From positions 1-32,459 of the forward strand of contig JANYHZ010000061.1 in assembly GCA_025362135.1 (NCBI GenBank): 32,459 nt of DNA. Direction: 5' to 3'. Position 1 is the first letter of the stretch. Every line of letters starts with the position of its first letter. Below, piece by piece: positions 9,072 through 15,914 of the stretch. The notes under the pieces were generated by a model, which had not been told where the DNA came from, searched no databases, and worked only from the letters and a program-made list of their open reading frames with translations. The position numbers and the translations under genes are program-made. The stretch comes from Betaproteobacteria bacterium (lineage in GTDB: Bacteria > Pseudomonadota > Gammaproteobacteria > Burkholderiales > Usitatibacteraceae).

Positions 9072-9719
9072 GTGAAGTCTTTTTTTGCAAATGTCGCGGG
9101 GTCTTTCCGCCACTCGCTGAAGCTGAACCCGTATTTCTGTGCTGAATTGCCGCTGTTTCCTTTGGGTTCCGTTTTGTTTCCCGGCGGGAAGTTGGCATTG
9201 AAAATATTTGAGCAGCGCTACCTCGAGATGGCGAAGTCTTGTCTCAAGACACAGGCACCATTCGGCGTGGTGCTTATTCGCGAGGGCGAGGAAGTGGGCG
9301 TCCCCGCTGTACCAGAGACGGTGGGCACACTCGCCTATGTGACGGGTTGGGACATGCAAAACCTTGGTGTGTTGCAACTGCGGGTGCAAGGTGCCGAGCG
9401 TTTCAAGCTTCTTTCGCAGTCAATCATGAAAGACGGCCTCATCATCGGCCAGGTCTCCATGCTCCCAGACGACATGCATGCCGATTGTTCGGAACATGCC
9501 GCGTGCGCAGAATTTCTGCGTAAGGTTTTTGTGCAAATCGACTCGGCCGATATTGCCAACCCGCAGCGATTCGATGACGCCGGCTGGGTGGGGTATCGTT
9601 TGACTGAATTGTTGCCGTTCAGAAACGCCGTGAAGCAGAAAATACTGGAGCTTACCGATGCGCGAATGAGGCTTGAAATATTGTACCGATTTCTCGTCGA
9701 TCAACGCTTGGTCGCCTGA
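9072..9719 (+). CDS. LON substrate-binding domain protein
   Basis: This is a stand-alone LON N-terminal (substrate-binding) domain without ATPase or protease parts, about 215 residues. The signature begins ELPLFPLGSVLFPGGKLALKIFEQRYLEM, which is also the start of the domain in relatives, so the first 25-30 residues are an extra extension. No ATG is available: GTG at 9072 follows a GAGAG ribosome site at good distance, and TTG at 9069 is the alternative. Such proteins are common in betaproteobacteria next to rapZ and mutY; their role is not established. Its last 19 bases overlap the 3' end of mutY, which runs the other way. Confidence 0.82.
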   Translation: MKSFFANVAGSFRHSLKLNPYFCAELPLFPLGSVLFPGGKLALKIFEQRYLEMAKSCLKTQAPFGVVLIREGEEVGVPAVPETVGTLAYVTGWDMQNLGVLQLRVQGAERFKLLSQSIMKDGLIIGQVSMLPDDMHADCSEHAACAEFLRKVFVQIDSADIANPQRFDDAGWVGYRLTELLPFRNAVKQKILELTDARMRLEILYRFLVDQRLVA

Positions 9720-10756
9720 GCGGACTTCGCTGCCGCGAGGATGCGTTTAACCGGGGCAGGAATCGCGGCGGCGGTTGCATCATCGAGATCGACCCAAATC
9801 AGCCCCGGCTCCATGGCGCGTGAAGGCAATTTTGCGACGGCAATTTCTACCGGAAAAATCGCGAGCGAAAAATGCGTGAAGCCATGATCGACCCGGACCA
9901 TCTCCCGCACTACGCGACCAGTGAGACGAAAGCGCAAATGTAGCGTCTTTGAAATATCTGCGCCGATGGGCAACTCGGGCAGGCTCCACAAGCTTCCCCA
10001 GATGCCGGTAGGTGGGCGCTTTTCCAGCAAGACTTCACGTGAAGAAATAATCACCAGCATGCGCGTTTGTCTGTGCGGAATTTCTCGGCGTTCGCTTTTA
10101 CCGGGTAACTCCTCCACCAGGCCCTGTTCCAGCGCGATGCAAGTTTTCCGTACCGGGCAAAGCAGGCAGGCGGGCTGGCTCCGTCTGCAAACGGTGGCAC
10201 CCAGATCCATCATGCCCTGTGTATAGGATTCGATTCCCGAACGTGGTAGCAGCGCTTCTGCGATCTGCCACAACTCGTCCTGGATTTGCTTGCTCCTGAC
10301 ATCGCCCTTTACGCAAAAATGACGCGCAATCACCCTCCTCACATTACCATCGAGAATCGCGCACTTCCCGCCAAATGCAAAAGCGCTGATCGCGGCTGCG
10401 GTCGAACGACCGATTCCGGAGAGCGCATGAATCGCATCAAACTCTTGCGGAAAAATACCGCCGTGCGTCGCCATAATTTGTTGTGCGCCACGGTGAAGAT
10501 TTCGTGCGCGCGCGTAGTAGCCCAACCCTGCCCAAAAGGGCATCACGTCATCGAGAGGCGCTGCCGCCAATGTGGCGATATCAGGGAAGCGATCGAGAAA
10601 TTTTTCGTAGTAGGGCACGACGGCTGAGACCCGAGTCTGTTGCAACATGACCTCTGAAAGCCAGATGCGGTATGGATCGCGCGTGTTTTGCCATGGCAAA
10701 TCATGACGACCTTCACGTTTTTGCCAGCCGATTACTTTTCTTGCGAAAGTGCTCAT
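9701..10756 (-). CDS. mutY: A/G-specific adenine glycosylase MutY
   Basis: MutY removes adenine mispaired with 8-oxoguanine, preventing G:C to T:A changes. The 351-residue protein has the catalytic glutamate E35 (WLSEVMLQQT), the helix-hairpin-helix LSGIGRSTAAA (112-122), catalytic aspartate D136 (AILDGNVRR) and an intact 4Fe-4S loop with C190, C197, C200 and C206 in 6-2-5 spacing. The C-terminal NUDIX-like recognition domain fills the last 130 residues. ATG start with AAGAG just upstream. It is transcribed toward the LON-domain gene and overlaps it at the 3' ends. Confidence 0.96.
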   Translation of the reverse strand: MSTFARKVIGWQKREGRHDLPWQNTRDPYRIWLSEVMLQQTRVSAVVPYYEKFLDRFPDIATLAAAPLDDVMPFWAGLGYYARARNLHRGAQQIMATHGGIFPQEFDAIHALSGIGRSTAAAISAFAFGGKCAILDGNVRRVIARHFCVKGDVRSKQIQDELWQIAEALLPRSGIESYTQGMMDLGATVCRRSQPACLLCPVRKTCIALEQGLVEELPGKSERREIPHRQTRMLVIISSREVLLEKRPPTGIWGSLWSLPELPIGADISKTLHLRFRLTGRVVREMVRVDHGFTHFSLAIFPVEIAVAKLPSRAMEPGLIWVDLDDATAAAIPAPVKRILAAAKSAQATKR

Positions 10757-10835
10757 AACTCTTCGAAATGAAGTTTCGTCACAATGGTAGCATGCGAAAA
10801 TCCCGCCTCCGACCAGTCACACACAAGGCAACACA

Positions 10836-10872
10836 ATAGCCAGCGCCTATTGACATCATCCAGTCAATCTAT
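10836..10872 (+). promoter_or_regulatory. OxyR-like operator upstream of rubrerythrin
   Basis: Four tetranucleotides occur in the exact OxyR spacing: ATAG (10836-10839), N7, CTAT (10847-10850), N7, ATCC (10858-10861), N7, CTAT (10869-10872). This matches ATAG-N7-CTAT-N7-ATAG-N7-CTAT at 14 of 16 positions. The right end touches a possible -35 element. The downstream gene is a peroxide-reducing rubrerythrin, which fits. Confidence 0.6.
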
Positions 10873-10901
10873 TGGACGAATTGCCTTGATCATCGTATCT
10901 T
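10872..10901 (+). promoter_or_regulatory. Candidate sigma-70 promoter for the rubrerythrin operon
   Basis: TTGGAC (10872-10877) and TATCTT (10896-10901) are separated by 18 bases and stand about 50 bases before the rubrerythrin start. Placement immediately after the OxyR-like box is the arrangement expected of an OxyR-activated promoter. Confidence 0.5.
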
Positions 10902-10952
10902 GTGCCGCTGCATCGAGCAGACAATCGATTGATTTTGAACAGGAGATTCATC

Positions 10953-11375
10953 ATGAAACTCAAAGGCACGAAAACCCACGACAATCTTAAAGCCGCCTTT
11001 GCGGGTGAAAGCCAGGCCAATCGTCGTTACCTGTACTTCGCAAATAAGGCTGACGTCGAAGGCAACACGGAAGTCGCTGCATTGTTTCGCGCAACTGCGG
11101 AAGGTGAGACTGGCCATGCGCATGGCCATCTTGACTATCTCGCTCACGTTGGTGATCCAGCGACCGACCTGCCAATTGGCAGCTCTGAAAATAATCTGAA
11201 AGCCGCGGTCGCCGGTGAAACGCACGAGTACACCGATATGTACCCCGGTATGGCCAAGTCAGCGCGTGACGAGGGCTTTGAAGAAATTGGTGACTGGTTT
11301 GAGACACTGGCTAAAGCGGAGCGCTCGCACGCCAACAAGTTCCAGAAAGCGCTGGATGCCCTGGTAGCCGCTTAA
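10953..11375 (+). CDS. Rubrerythrin-family diiron protein
   Basis: A cytoplasmic ferritin-like diiron protein that probably reduces hydrogen peroxide. The 140-residue product is only the four-helix domain; the C-terminal rubredoxin domain of classical rubrerythrin is absent. Likely iron ligands follow the family spacing: E19 (GESQANRRY), E52 and H55 ([10 protein letters not shown]), E89 and E92 ([11 protein letters not shown]), E123 and H126 ([10 protein letters not shown]). A strong AGGAGA site at 10941 fixes the ATG at 10953; an upstream frame start at 10902 is unnecessary. It is first in a three-gene set with the Fe-S protein and the DUF3501 protein, and those two may supply electrons in place of the missing rubredoxin domain (inference). 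Confidence 0.93.
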   Translation: MKLKGTKTHDNLKAAFAGESQANRRYLYFANKADVEGNTEVAALFRATAEGETGHAHGHLDYLAHVGDPATDLPIGSSENNLKAAVAGETHEYTDMYPGMAKSARDEGFEEIGDWFETLAKAERSHANKFQKALDALVAA

Positions 11376-11454
11376 CAACCGATTGCCCCAAAAGAGGCGG
11401 GGAGACTTGCGTCTCTCCACCTTAGTCCTCCGCCCCTACTCATCTGTCCGAAAT

Positions 11455-12813
11455 ATGTCCCCACGTGAAGGGAGCCTGGAAGCGCCCACTCGACACCCCA
11501 TTGATTGGCATAATCCCGATTTCTATTCGGTCGAATCCGCGCTCGAGGAAATGGAACGGGTGTTTGATATATGTCACGGTTGCCGCCGTTGCGTTTCCTT
11601 GTGCAATGCTTTTCCGCGACTCTTCGATCTCATCGACGAAAGCCCGACTCTTGAGATGGATGGGGTGCCCAAGGCCAAGTATTGGGCAGTCGTCGATCAG
11701 TGCTATTTGTGTGATGTTTGCTACATGACAAAGTGCCCATATGTGCCGCCACATCCGTGGAATGTTGATTTCCCGCACCTGATGCTGCGCGCCAAGGCCA
11801 TCCAGTTTAAACAAGGTCCACGGACCAAATTCCGCGACACTAATCTTTCCTCGACTGATCGCAACGGGAAACTGGCCGCCATTCCTGTCGTGGTTCATGT
11901 CGTGAACGCGGCGGCCAAAGTGCCAATCATCCGCAGCATGATGGAGTCCACCATTGGCGTGCATAAAAACGCCTGGCTGCCGGAATTCACCAGCAAGACG
12001 TTCCGTAAAAATGTGTCGGCCAGCAAAACCAGGGTAATCACAGACGGGAAACGCACAAAAGGCAAGGTGGCGATATTTTCGACTTGCTACGTGAACTACA
12101 ACGAGCCTGGCATCGGCTTTGATCTCACCAAGATCCTTGACCACAACGACATCGCCTACGTGATCGTCGAGAAAGAAGCTTGTTGTGGCATGCCAAAACT
12201 GGAACTTGGCGATCTCGACTCAGTGGCGGCGCTTAAAGAAAAAAACATTCCGCCGTTAGCGAAACTCGCAAATGAAGGCTACACGATCATCACGCCGATT
12301 CCATCCTGCACGTTGATGTTCAAGCAAGAACTGCCACTTATGTTTCCGCATGATACCGACGTGCAAGCGGTGAAAGCGGCGATGATGGACCCATTCGAGT
12401 ACCTGATCGGGCGCGAGAAAGATGGATTGCTGAAGAAAGATTTCACATCCAAACTTGGCAACGTCTCCTATCACATCCCCTGCCATTCCAGGGTGCAGAA
12501 CGTCGGGCAAAAAACGCGCGAAATATTGGAGATGGTCCCTGACACCAAAGTGACTACGGTTGAACGTTGCTCAGGGCACGCGGGAACCTGGGGCGTCAAA
12601 AAAGAATTTCACGATATTGCTTTGAAGATCGGCAAGCCCGTATTTCGCCAGATATCAGAAGCTCAACCCGATTACATTAGCTCCGATTGCCAACTAGCCG
12701 CACATCACATTGAGCAAGGTATTTCGTTGCTCAAAATAGACCAACCCGAACACAAAGTGCAAATTGCGCATCCAATTACGCTGGTTCGGAAAGCTTACGG
12801 ATTACCCGACTGA
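11455..12813 (+). CDS. Heterodisulfide reductase-like Fe-S oxidoreductase (GlpC/HdrD-like)
   Basis: A predicted cytoplasmic or membrane-peripheral electron-transfer protein of about 452 residues. Two ferredoxin-type clusters sit at the N terminus: C40, C43, C46, C50 (CHGCRRCVSLC) and C83, C86, C89, C94 (CYLCDVCYMTKCP). The C-terminal half has CCG-type cysteine-rich domains: ACCGMP in the first, and PCHSR...ERCSGHAG in the second, where the usual CCG is changed to CSG. The ATG at 11455 is used; a TTG at 11383 would add 24 residues. No good ribosome site is seen for either. It begins 79 bases after rubrerythrin and is followed at once by the DUF3501 gene, a combination recurring in proteobacteria. 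It is not a true glpC because no glpA or glpB is near. Confidence 0.87.
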   Translation: MSPREGSLEAPTRHPIDWHNPDFYSVESALEEMERVFDICHGCRRCVSLCNAFPRLFDLIDESPTLEMDGVPKAKYWAVVDQCYLCDVCYMTKCPYVPPHPWNVDFPHLMLRAKAIQFKQGPRTKFRDTNLSSTDRNGKLAAIPVVVHVVNAAAKVPIIRSMMESTIGVHKNAWLPEFTSKTFRKNVSASKTRVITDGKRTKGKVAIFSTCYVNYNEPGIGFDLTKILDHNDIAYVIVEKEACCGMPKLELGDLDSVAALKEKNIPPLAKLANEGYTIITPIPSCTLMFKQELPLMFPHDTDVQAVKAAMMDPFEYLIGREKDGLLKKDFTSKLGNVSYHIPCHSRVQNVGQKTREILEMVPDTKVTTVERCSGHAGTWGVKKEFHDIALKIGKPVFRQISEAQPDYISSDCQLAAHHIEQGISLLKIDQPEHKVQIAHPITLVRKAYGLPD

Positions 12814-12823
12814 GGAAATTTGC

Positions 12824-13420
12824 ATGACGGCAGCTACTATGAAAAAAATTACACTACAAAACCTGATGTCTCTCGAAGCCTATGCCAAAGCGCGCAAGGA
12901 GTTTCGCGCCAACGCGATCGCCCATAAGCGACTCCGCTCGGTACATATTGGCGACCATGTCACGCTTCTATTCGAAGACGAAATGACTATTCGTTACCAG
13001 ATTCAGGAGGTATTGCGCGTCGAGAAAACTTTTGAGGAAGCCGGCATTCAGGATGAGTTGGACGCCTATACGCCCCTGATCCCCAATGGTCGCAATTTCA
13101 AGGCGACCATGCTGATCGAGTACGTGGATGAAGTTGAACGTCGGTTCGCGCTCACCAAACTAAAAGGCATTGAGGACAAAACCTGGATTCAGGTCGAGGG
13201 CAGCAAGAAAATCTACGCCATCGCCGATGAAGATCTGCTACGCGAGAACGAGACCAAGACTTCAGCCGTGCATTTTTTGCGTTTCGAGCTTACAGAGGAA
13301 ATGGCTGCTGCACTGAAATATGGTGTATCACTGGCGATGGGTGTGAACCATCCGCAGTACACCGTTGCGATGGAAGTGAACAACCAAACCAGGGTGGCGC
13401 TCGTCCGCGACCTCGCCTAG
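12824..13420 (+). CDS. DUF3501 family protein
   Basis: A soluble protein of 198 residues with no signal peptide or membrane helix. The sequence MSLEAYAKARKEFRANAIAHKRLRSVHIGDHVTLLFED and the later YTPLIPNGRNFKATMLIEY are characteristic of DUF3501, whose biochemical role is unknown to me. The ATG at 12824 follows GAGGAA; an ATG at 12764 inside the Fe-S gene lacks one. It starts 10 bases after the Fe-S gene stop, so it is probably translated from the same mRNA. Gene neighbourhood suggests it helps the rubrerythrin/Fe-S pair (inference). A strong hairpin terminator follows. Confidence 0.88.
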   Translation: MTAATMKKITLQNLMSLEAYAKARKEFRANAIAHKRLRSVHIGDHVTLLFEDEMTIRYQIQEVLRVEKTFEEAGIQDELDAYTPLIPNGRNFKATMLIEYVDEVERRFALTKLKGIEDKTWIQVEGSKKIYAIADEDLLRENETKTSAVHFLRFELTEEMAAALKYGVSLAMGVNHPQYTVAMEVNNQTRVALVRDLA

Positions 13421-13437
13421 CGACTCCCGCACAGTTC

Positions 13438-13477
13438 AAAATCAACGGCCCGCAATTTTGCGGGCCGTTGATTTTTT
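13438..13477. terminator. Bidirectional intrinsic terminator
   Basis: A near-perfect inverted repeat (AAATCAACGGCCCGC... and its complement) closes over a tiny loop with a T6 run on the plus strand and a TTTT on the minus strand. It can end the rubrerythrin-DUF3501 operon and also the oppositely oriented tRNA-Gly transcript, whose encoded CCA ends against it. Confidence 0.88.
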
Positions 13478-13550
13478 GGAGCGGGCGAACGGAATCGAAC
13501 CGTCAGCTCTAGCTTGGGAAGCTAGGGTATTACCACTATACGACGCCCGC
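13477..13550 (-). tRNA. tRNA-Gly, anticodon CCC
   Basis: Read on the minus strand, this gives a complete cloverleaf: acceptor GCGGGCG pairs with CGCCCGC, anticodon stem CTAGC/GCTAG encloses TTCCCAA with anticodon CCC, T-arm has GGTTCGATTCC, and the 3' end is TCCA with CCA encoded (13477-13479 on the plus strand). CCC reads GGG, a glycine codon. Confidence 0.95.
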
Positions 13551-13682
13551 AAATTTGTCCTGCCACGCAATTGTAGCTTCATTCTGCCGCAGCGGTGCAT
13601 CACGCGATGGGCGCACCCGCGCGACTATTCGCGAGGCAAATACGGGGCAATTCCCAAAATATTTATGTCGGTCTCCTCCAGA

Positions 13683-13700
13683 TTGTGAACCAGTTCACAA
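13683..13700. promoter_or_regulatory. CRP-type palindromic operator
   Basis: TTGTGAAC-CA-GTTCACAA is a perfect palindrome that contains TGTGA-N6-TCACA, the CRP consensus. Its centre (13691.5) is about 31 bases before the centre of a possible -10 TATTTT (13720-13725), the geometry of a class II activated promoter. The 265 bases from tRNA-Gly to the DUF3034 gene hold nothing else recognisable. Confidence 0.6.
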
Positions 13701-13815
13701 GATTCGCGATGGTAAAAAGTATTTTCCAAAAAAGTATGCATCCAGGCTTGCCATACAAGCGTAAACCTCGCGTACGCAAAAATTTATCAAGTCACAAACT
13801 CAGAAAGGAACTCCC

Positions 13816-14721
13816 ATGCAGATGTTTCAGGGCCGCGCGAAAATGGCAACCGCCATCTTACTTGCGGCAATATTGAGCGGTGGATTGACCTCTACCGCCG
13901 TCAATGCGCAAACGAGCGATTTCACCACCAGCAGCAAGCTTCTGCTAACCGGCGGGATCACCAACATCGAAGGGTCTGCCGGTGGAGGATTGACACCCTG
14001 GGCGGTTATCGGCGGGTACGGTACCAGAGATCAAATCGGTGCCAACGCATTCTTCACCAATGTGCGTTCCCAGGACTACGAGCTTCGCACCGGTGGTGCA
14101 CTGGTCGGTATTTATGATCGTGTTGAGCTGTCTTTTGCACAACAAAAATTCGATACGCGCCAGGTGGGCGGCTTGCTCGGGCTTGGCAACGGCTACACAT
14201 TCACGCAGAAAATCTACGGTGCCAAAGTAAAGGTGGCGGGCGACGCGGTGCTGGAACAGGATTCGTGGCTGCCGCAAATTGCGGTAGGTTTCCAACGCAA
14301 GGAAAATAATCGCGGGGATTTGTTGCGCGCGCTGGGCATCAAGAGTGACAGGGGCACGGACTATACCGTTTCCGCCACCAAGCTTTTCCTTGCGCAAAGC
14401 GTGTTAATCAATGGCACGGTGCGGTTCACCAAAGCCAATCAGACCGGCATACTGGGCTTCGGCACCGCCACGCGAGACAAATACGACGCGGTATTTGAAG
14501 GCTCCGTCGCCTGGCTTCTACGCAAGGATCTGGCGGTCGGTGCGGAATTCCGCCAGAAACCCGACCATCTGCCGTTCAAGGAAGACAACTGGTATGACGT
14601 CTTCGTTGCGTGGGCACCGACCAAAAACGTGTCGGTCACGTTGGCCTACGCCAATTTGGGCAACATCGTTATTAAAGATAAACAGAAAGGCACCTACCTT
14701 TCTGTACAGGTCGGCTTTTAA
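13816..14721 (+). CDS. DUF3034 family outer-membrane beta-barrel protein
   Basis: A predicted outer-membrane protein of 301 residues. A signal peptide with hydrophobic core ATAILLAAILSGGL leads to probable cleavage after VNA (about residue 32). The rest is alternating short beta strands ending in VQVGF, the terminal aromatic residue expected by the BAM machinery. LLTGGITNIEGSAGGGLTPW near the N terminus is the DUF3034 hallmark as I recall it; the function is unknown. AAAGGA at 13803 fits the start at 13816. It is 21 bases upstream of the truncated haemoglobin gene, so they should share an mRNA. An upstream CRP-type palindrome may control both. Confidence 0.85.
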   Translation: MQMFQGRAKMATAILLAAILSGGLTSTAVNAQTSDFTTSSKLLLTGGITNIEGSAGGGLTPWAVIGGYGTRDQIGANAFFTNVRSQDYELRTGGALVGIYDRVELSFAQQKFDTRQVGGLLGLGNGYTFTQKIYGAKVKVAGDAVLEQDSWLPQIAVGFQRKENNRGDLLRALGIKSDRGTDYTVSATKLFLAQSVLINGTVRFTKANQTGILGFGTATRDKYDAVFEGSVAWLLRKDLAVGAEFRQKPDHLPFKEDNWYDVFVAWAPTKNVSVTLAYANLGNIVIKDKQKGTYLSVQVGF

Positions 14722-14742
14722 TTTATTCATCGGAGAACAACC

Positions 14743-15204
14743 ATGCGACAAAAATTAGGATTTCTGGCAACAGCATTGTGCATCGTTTTAGGCGGTGCCC
14801 TGTTGAGCACCGGCGTGCACGCCCAAGAGGGTGTGAAGCTCACCGACGATGCCGGTATCTACAAAGAGTTTGGCGAAAAGTCCGGACTAGTAAAAATCAT
14901 GGACGACTTCATGGTCAACCTGCTCAAAGATCCACGCACCAAACCGTCGTTCGAGAATGTCGACCAAAATCGCATCAAAGAACAATTGGTAGACCAGTTC
15001 TGCTTCATTCTGAATGGGCCCTGCGAATATAAAGGCGCAAAGATGAAACCGATCCACGCCAACTCCGGTATCAATCGGGAGAATTTCAACGCACTGGTCG
15101 AACAACTGCAATTTGCGATGGACAAGAACAACGTTCCGTTCCGTGCCCAGAACAAACTGCTCGCAGTGCTGGCACCCATGCATCGGGACATCATTACCAA
15201 GTAA
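14743..15204 (+). CDS. Exported group 1 truncated haemoglobin
   Basis: A haem protein of 153 residues with a clear signal peptide (cleavage after GVHA, residue 27), so it should act in the periplasm. The globin part shows the group 1 pattern YKEFGEKSGLVKIMDDF...NGPCEYKGAKMKPIH, with proximal haem ligand H105 (F8). Compared by eye with Mycobacterium tuberculosis trHbN, the distal tyrosine B10 aligns with M57 and glutamine E11 with L82, so the usual polar pair is missing. C87 and C94 could form a disulfide outside the cytoplasm. It follows the DUF3034 barrel by 21 bases with a GGAG site. A terminator lies 39 bases after the stop. Confidence 0.9.
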   Translation: MRQKLGFLATALCIVLGGALLSTGVHAQEGVKLTDDAGIYKEFGEKSGLVKIMDDFMVNLLKDPRTKPSFENVDQNRIKEQLVDQFCFILNGPCEYKGAKMKPIHANSGINRENFNALVEQLQFAMDKNNVPFRAQNKLLAVLAPMHRDIITK

Positions 15205-15242
15205 CACTTCTCGTGCCGGTGCCGCGTCACGCGCCGCGCTGG

Positions 15243-15280
15243 AAAAGCCCATCTGTTGAAAATCAGATGGGCTTTTTTTG
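15243..15280 (+). terminator. Intrinsic terminator after the globin gene
   Basis: AAAAGCCCATCTG (15243-15255) and CAGATGGGCTTTT (15264-15276) form a perfect 13-bp stem with an 8-base loop, followed by further T residues. It ends the DUF3034-globin operon. Confidence 0.9.
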
Positions 15281-15305
15281 TGCCTTGTTTAGAGACTTTT
15301 ACACT

Positions 15306-15372
15306 AAACACCAGCACTGGAGGGCTGTTTCAGGCATTTGTGCTCCAAACGCCTCGTCAATAAAGGAGTTTG
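15306..15372. repeat. Intergenic repeat copy A
   Basis: AAACACCAGCACTGG (15306-15320) is identical to 32336-32350, and TTTCAGGCATTTGT (15328-15341) is found inverted at 32366-32379. The CCAGCACTGG core is shared with the repeat at 17104. The rest of the 338-base gap from 15205 to 15542 has a terminator and one weak small reading frame (15374-15484); nothing else was recognised. Confidence 0.55.
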
Positions 15373-15542
15373 ATTGTTGAAAAATACCCGGCATTCGCCG
15401 CAGCCATTCGCGCCGCCAGGCTGCAATTCGCGCCAAGGGTGTCGCCACTGGTCGCAAGGCCTGTCAACAACTCTCTATCAATAACTAGACTGGTCCCATG
15501 ATTCTATTCACCGCGCCGCGCCAACCCTAACCGGAGAAAACC

Positions 15543-15872
15543 ATGAACCCACTTTCTTTCATCACCTCACCAGTCATTGACATCACCAGAGCCGTCACCT
15601 ACCCGTTCAAGATGATATTTGTCGTCGGCATTTGCGCGCTCGTCAATGTGATGACTTCACCCGGCGTGTGGTGGGTGCACTGGGTCGCGTTCGGCATGGG
15701 CATCGGCTTGATTGCAGTCTGGGCGCGGGCGATTAAAACGCTTGTCGCCACGATTGGCATCGCGGCAATCGCCTACTTTGCGTATCGCTACTGGAAAAAT
15801 CGGCGCACGCCCGATGCCATCACGCGCACGCTCGCGGAAGTGAAACCGTTCATGCATAAAGCCGCAGCCTGA
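15543..15872 (+). CDS. Small 2TM-domain membrane protein
   Basis: A 109-residue inner-membrane protein with hydrophobic helices at about residues 20-39, 44-61 and 66-84 and a basic tail. The central VNVMTSPGVWWVHWVAFGMGIGLI resembles the 2TM domain, in which an asparagine-ended first helix is followed by W-rich turn and GxGIGL second helix; that domain is often fused or adjacent to LytS-type kinases. CGGAG lies upstream of the ATG. The LytS-type kinase starts 42 bases downstream, so this protein may be part of the sensor (inference). No enzymatic motif is present. Confidence 0.7.
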   Translation: MNPLSFITSPVIDITRAVTYPFKMIFVVGICALVNVMTSPGVWWVHWVAFGMGIGLIAVWARAIKTLVATIGIAAIAYFAYRYWKNRRTPDAITRTLAEVKPFMHKAAA

Positions 15873-15914
15873 CGGGCATCGACCAGCTGTTTCGCCTATA
15901 TTGAAAGCCCTACG

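Noticed and set aside
11455-12813. Naming the Fe-S gene glpC
   Set aside because: No glpA or glpB is present and the neighbours are rubrerythrin and DUF3501; only the cluster architecture is similar.
13458-13688. Plus-strand open frame over tRNA-Gly
   Set aside because: It is translated from the antisense of the tRNA and the intergenic region; no ribosome site or homology.
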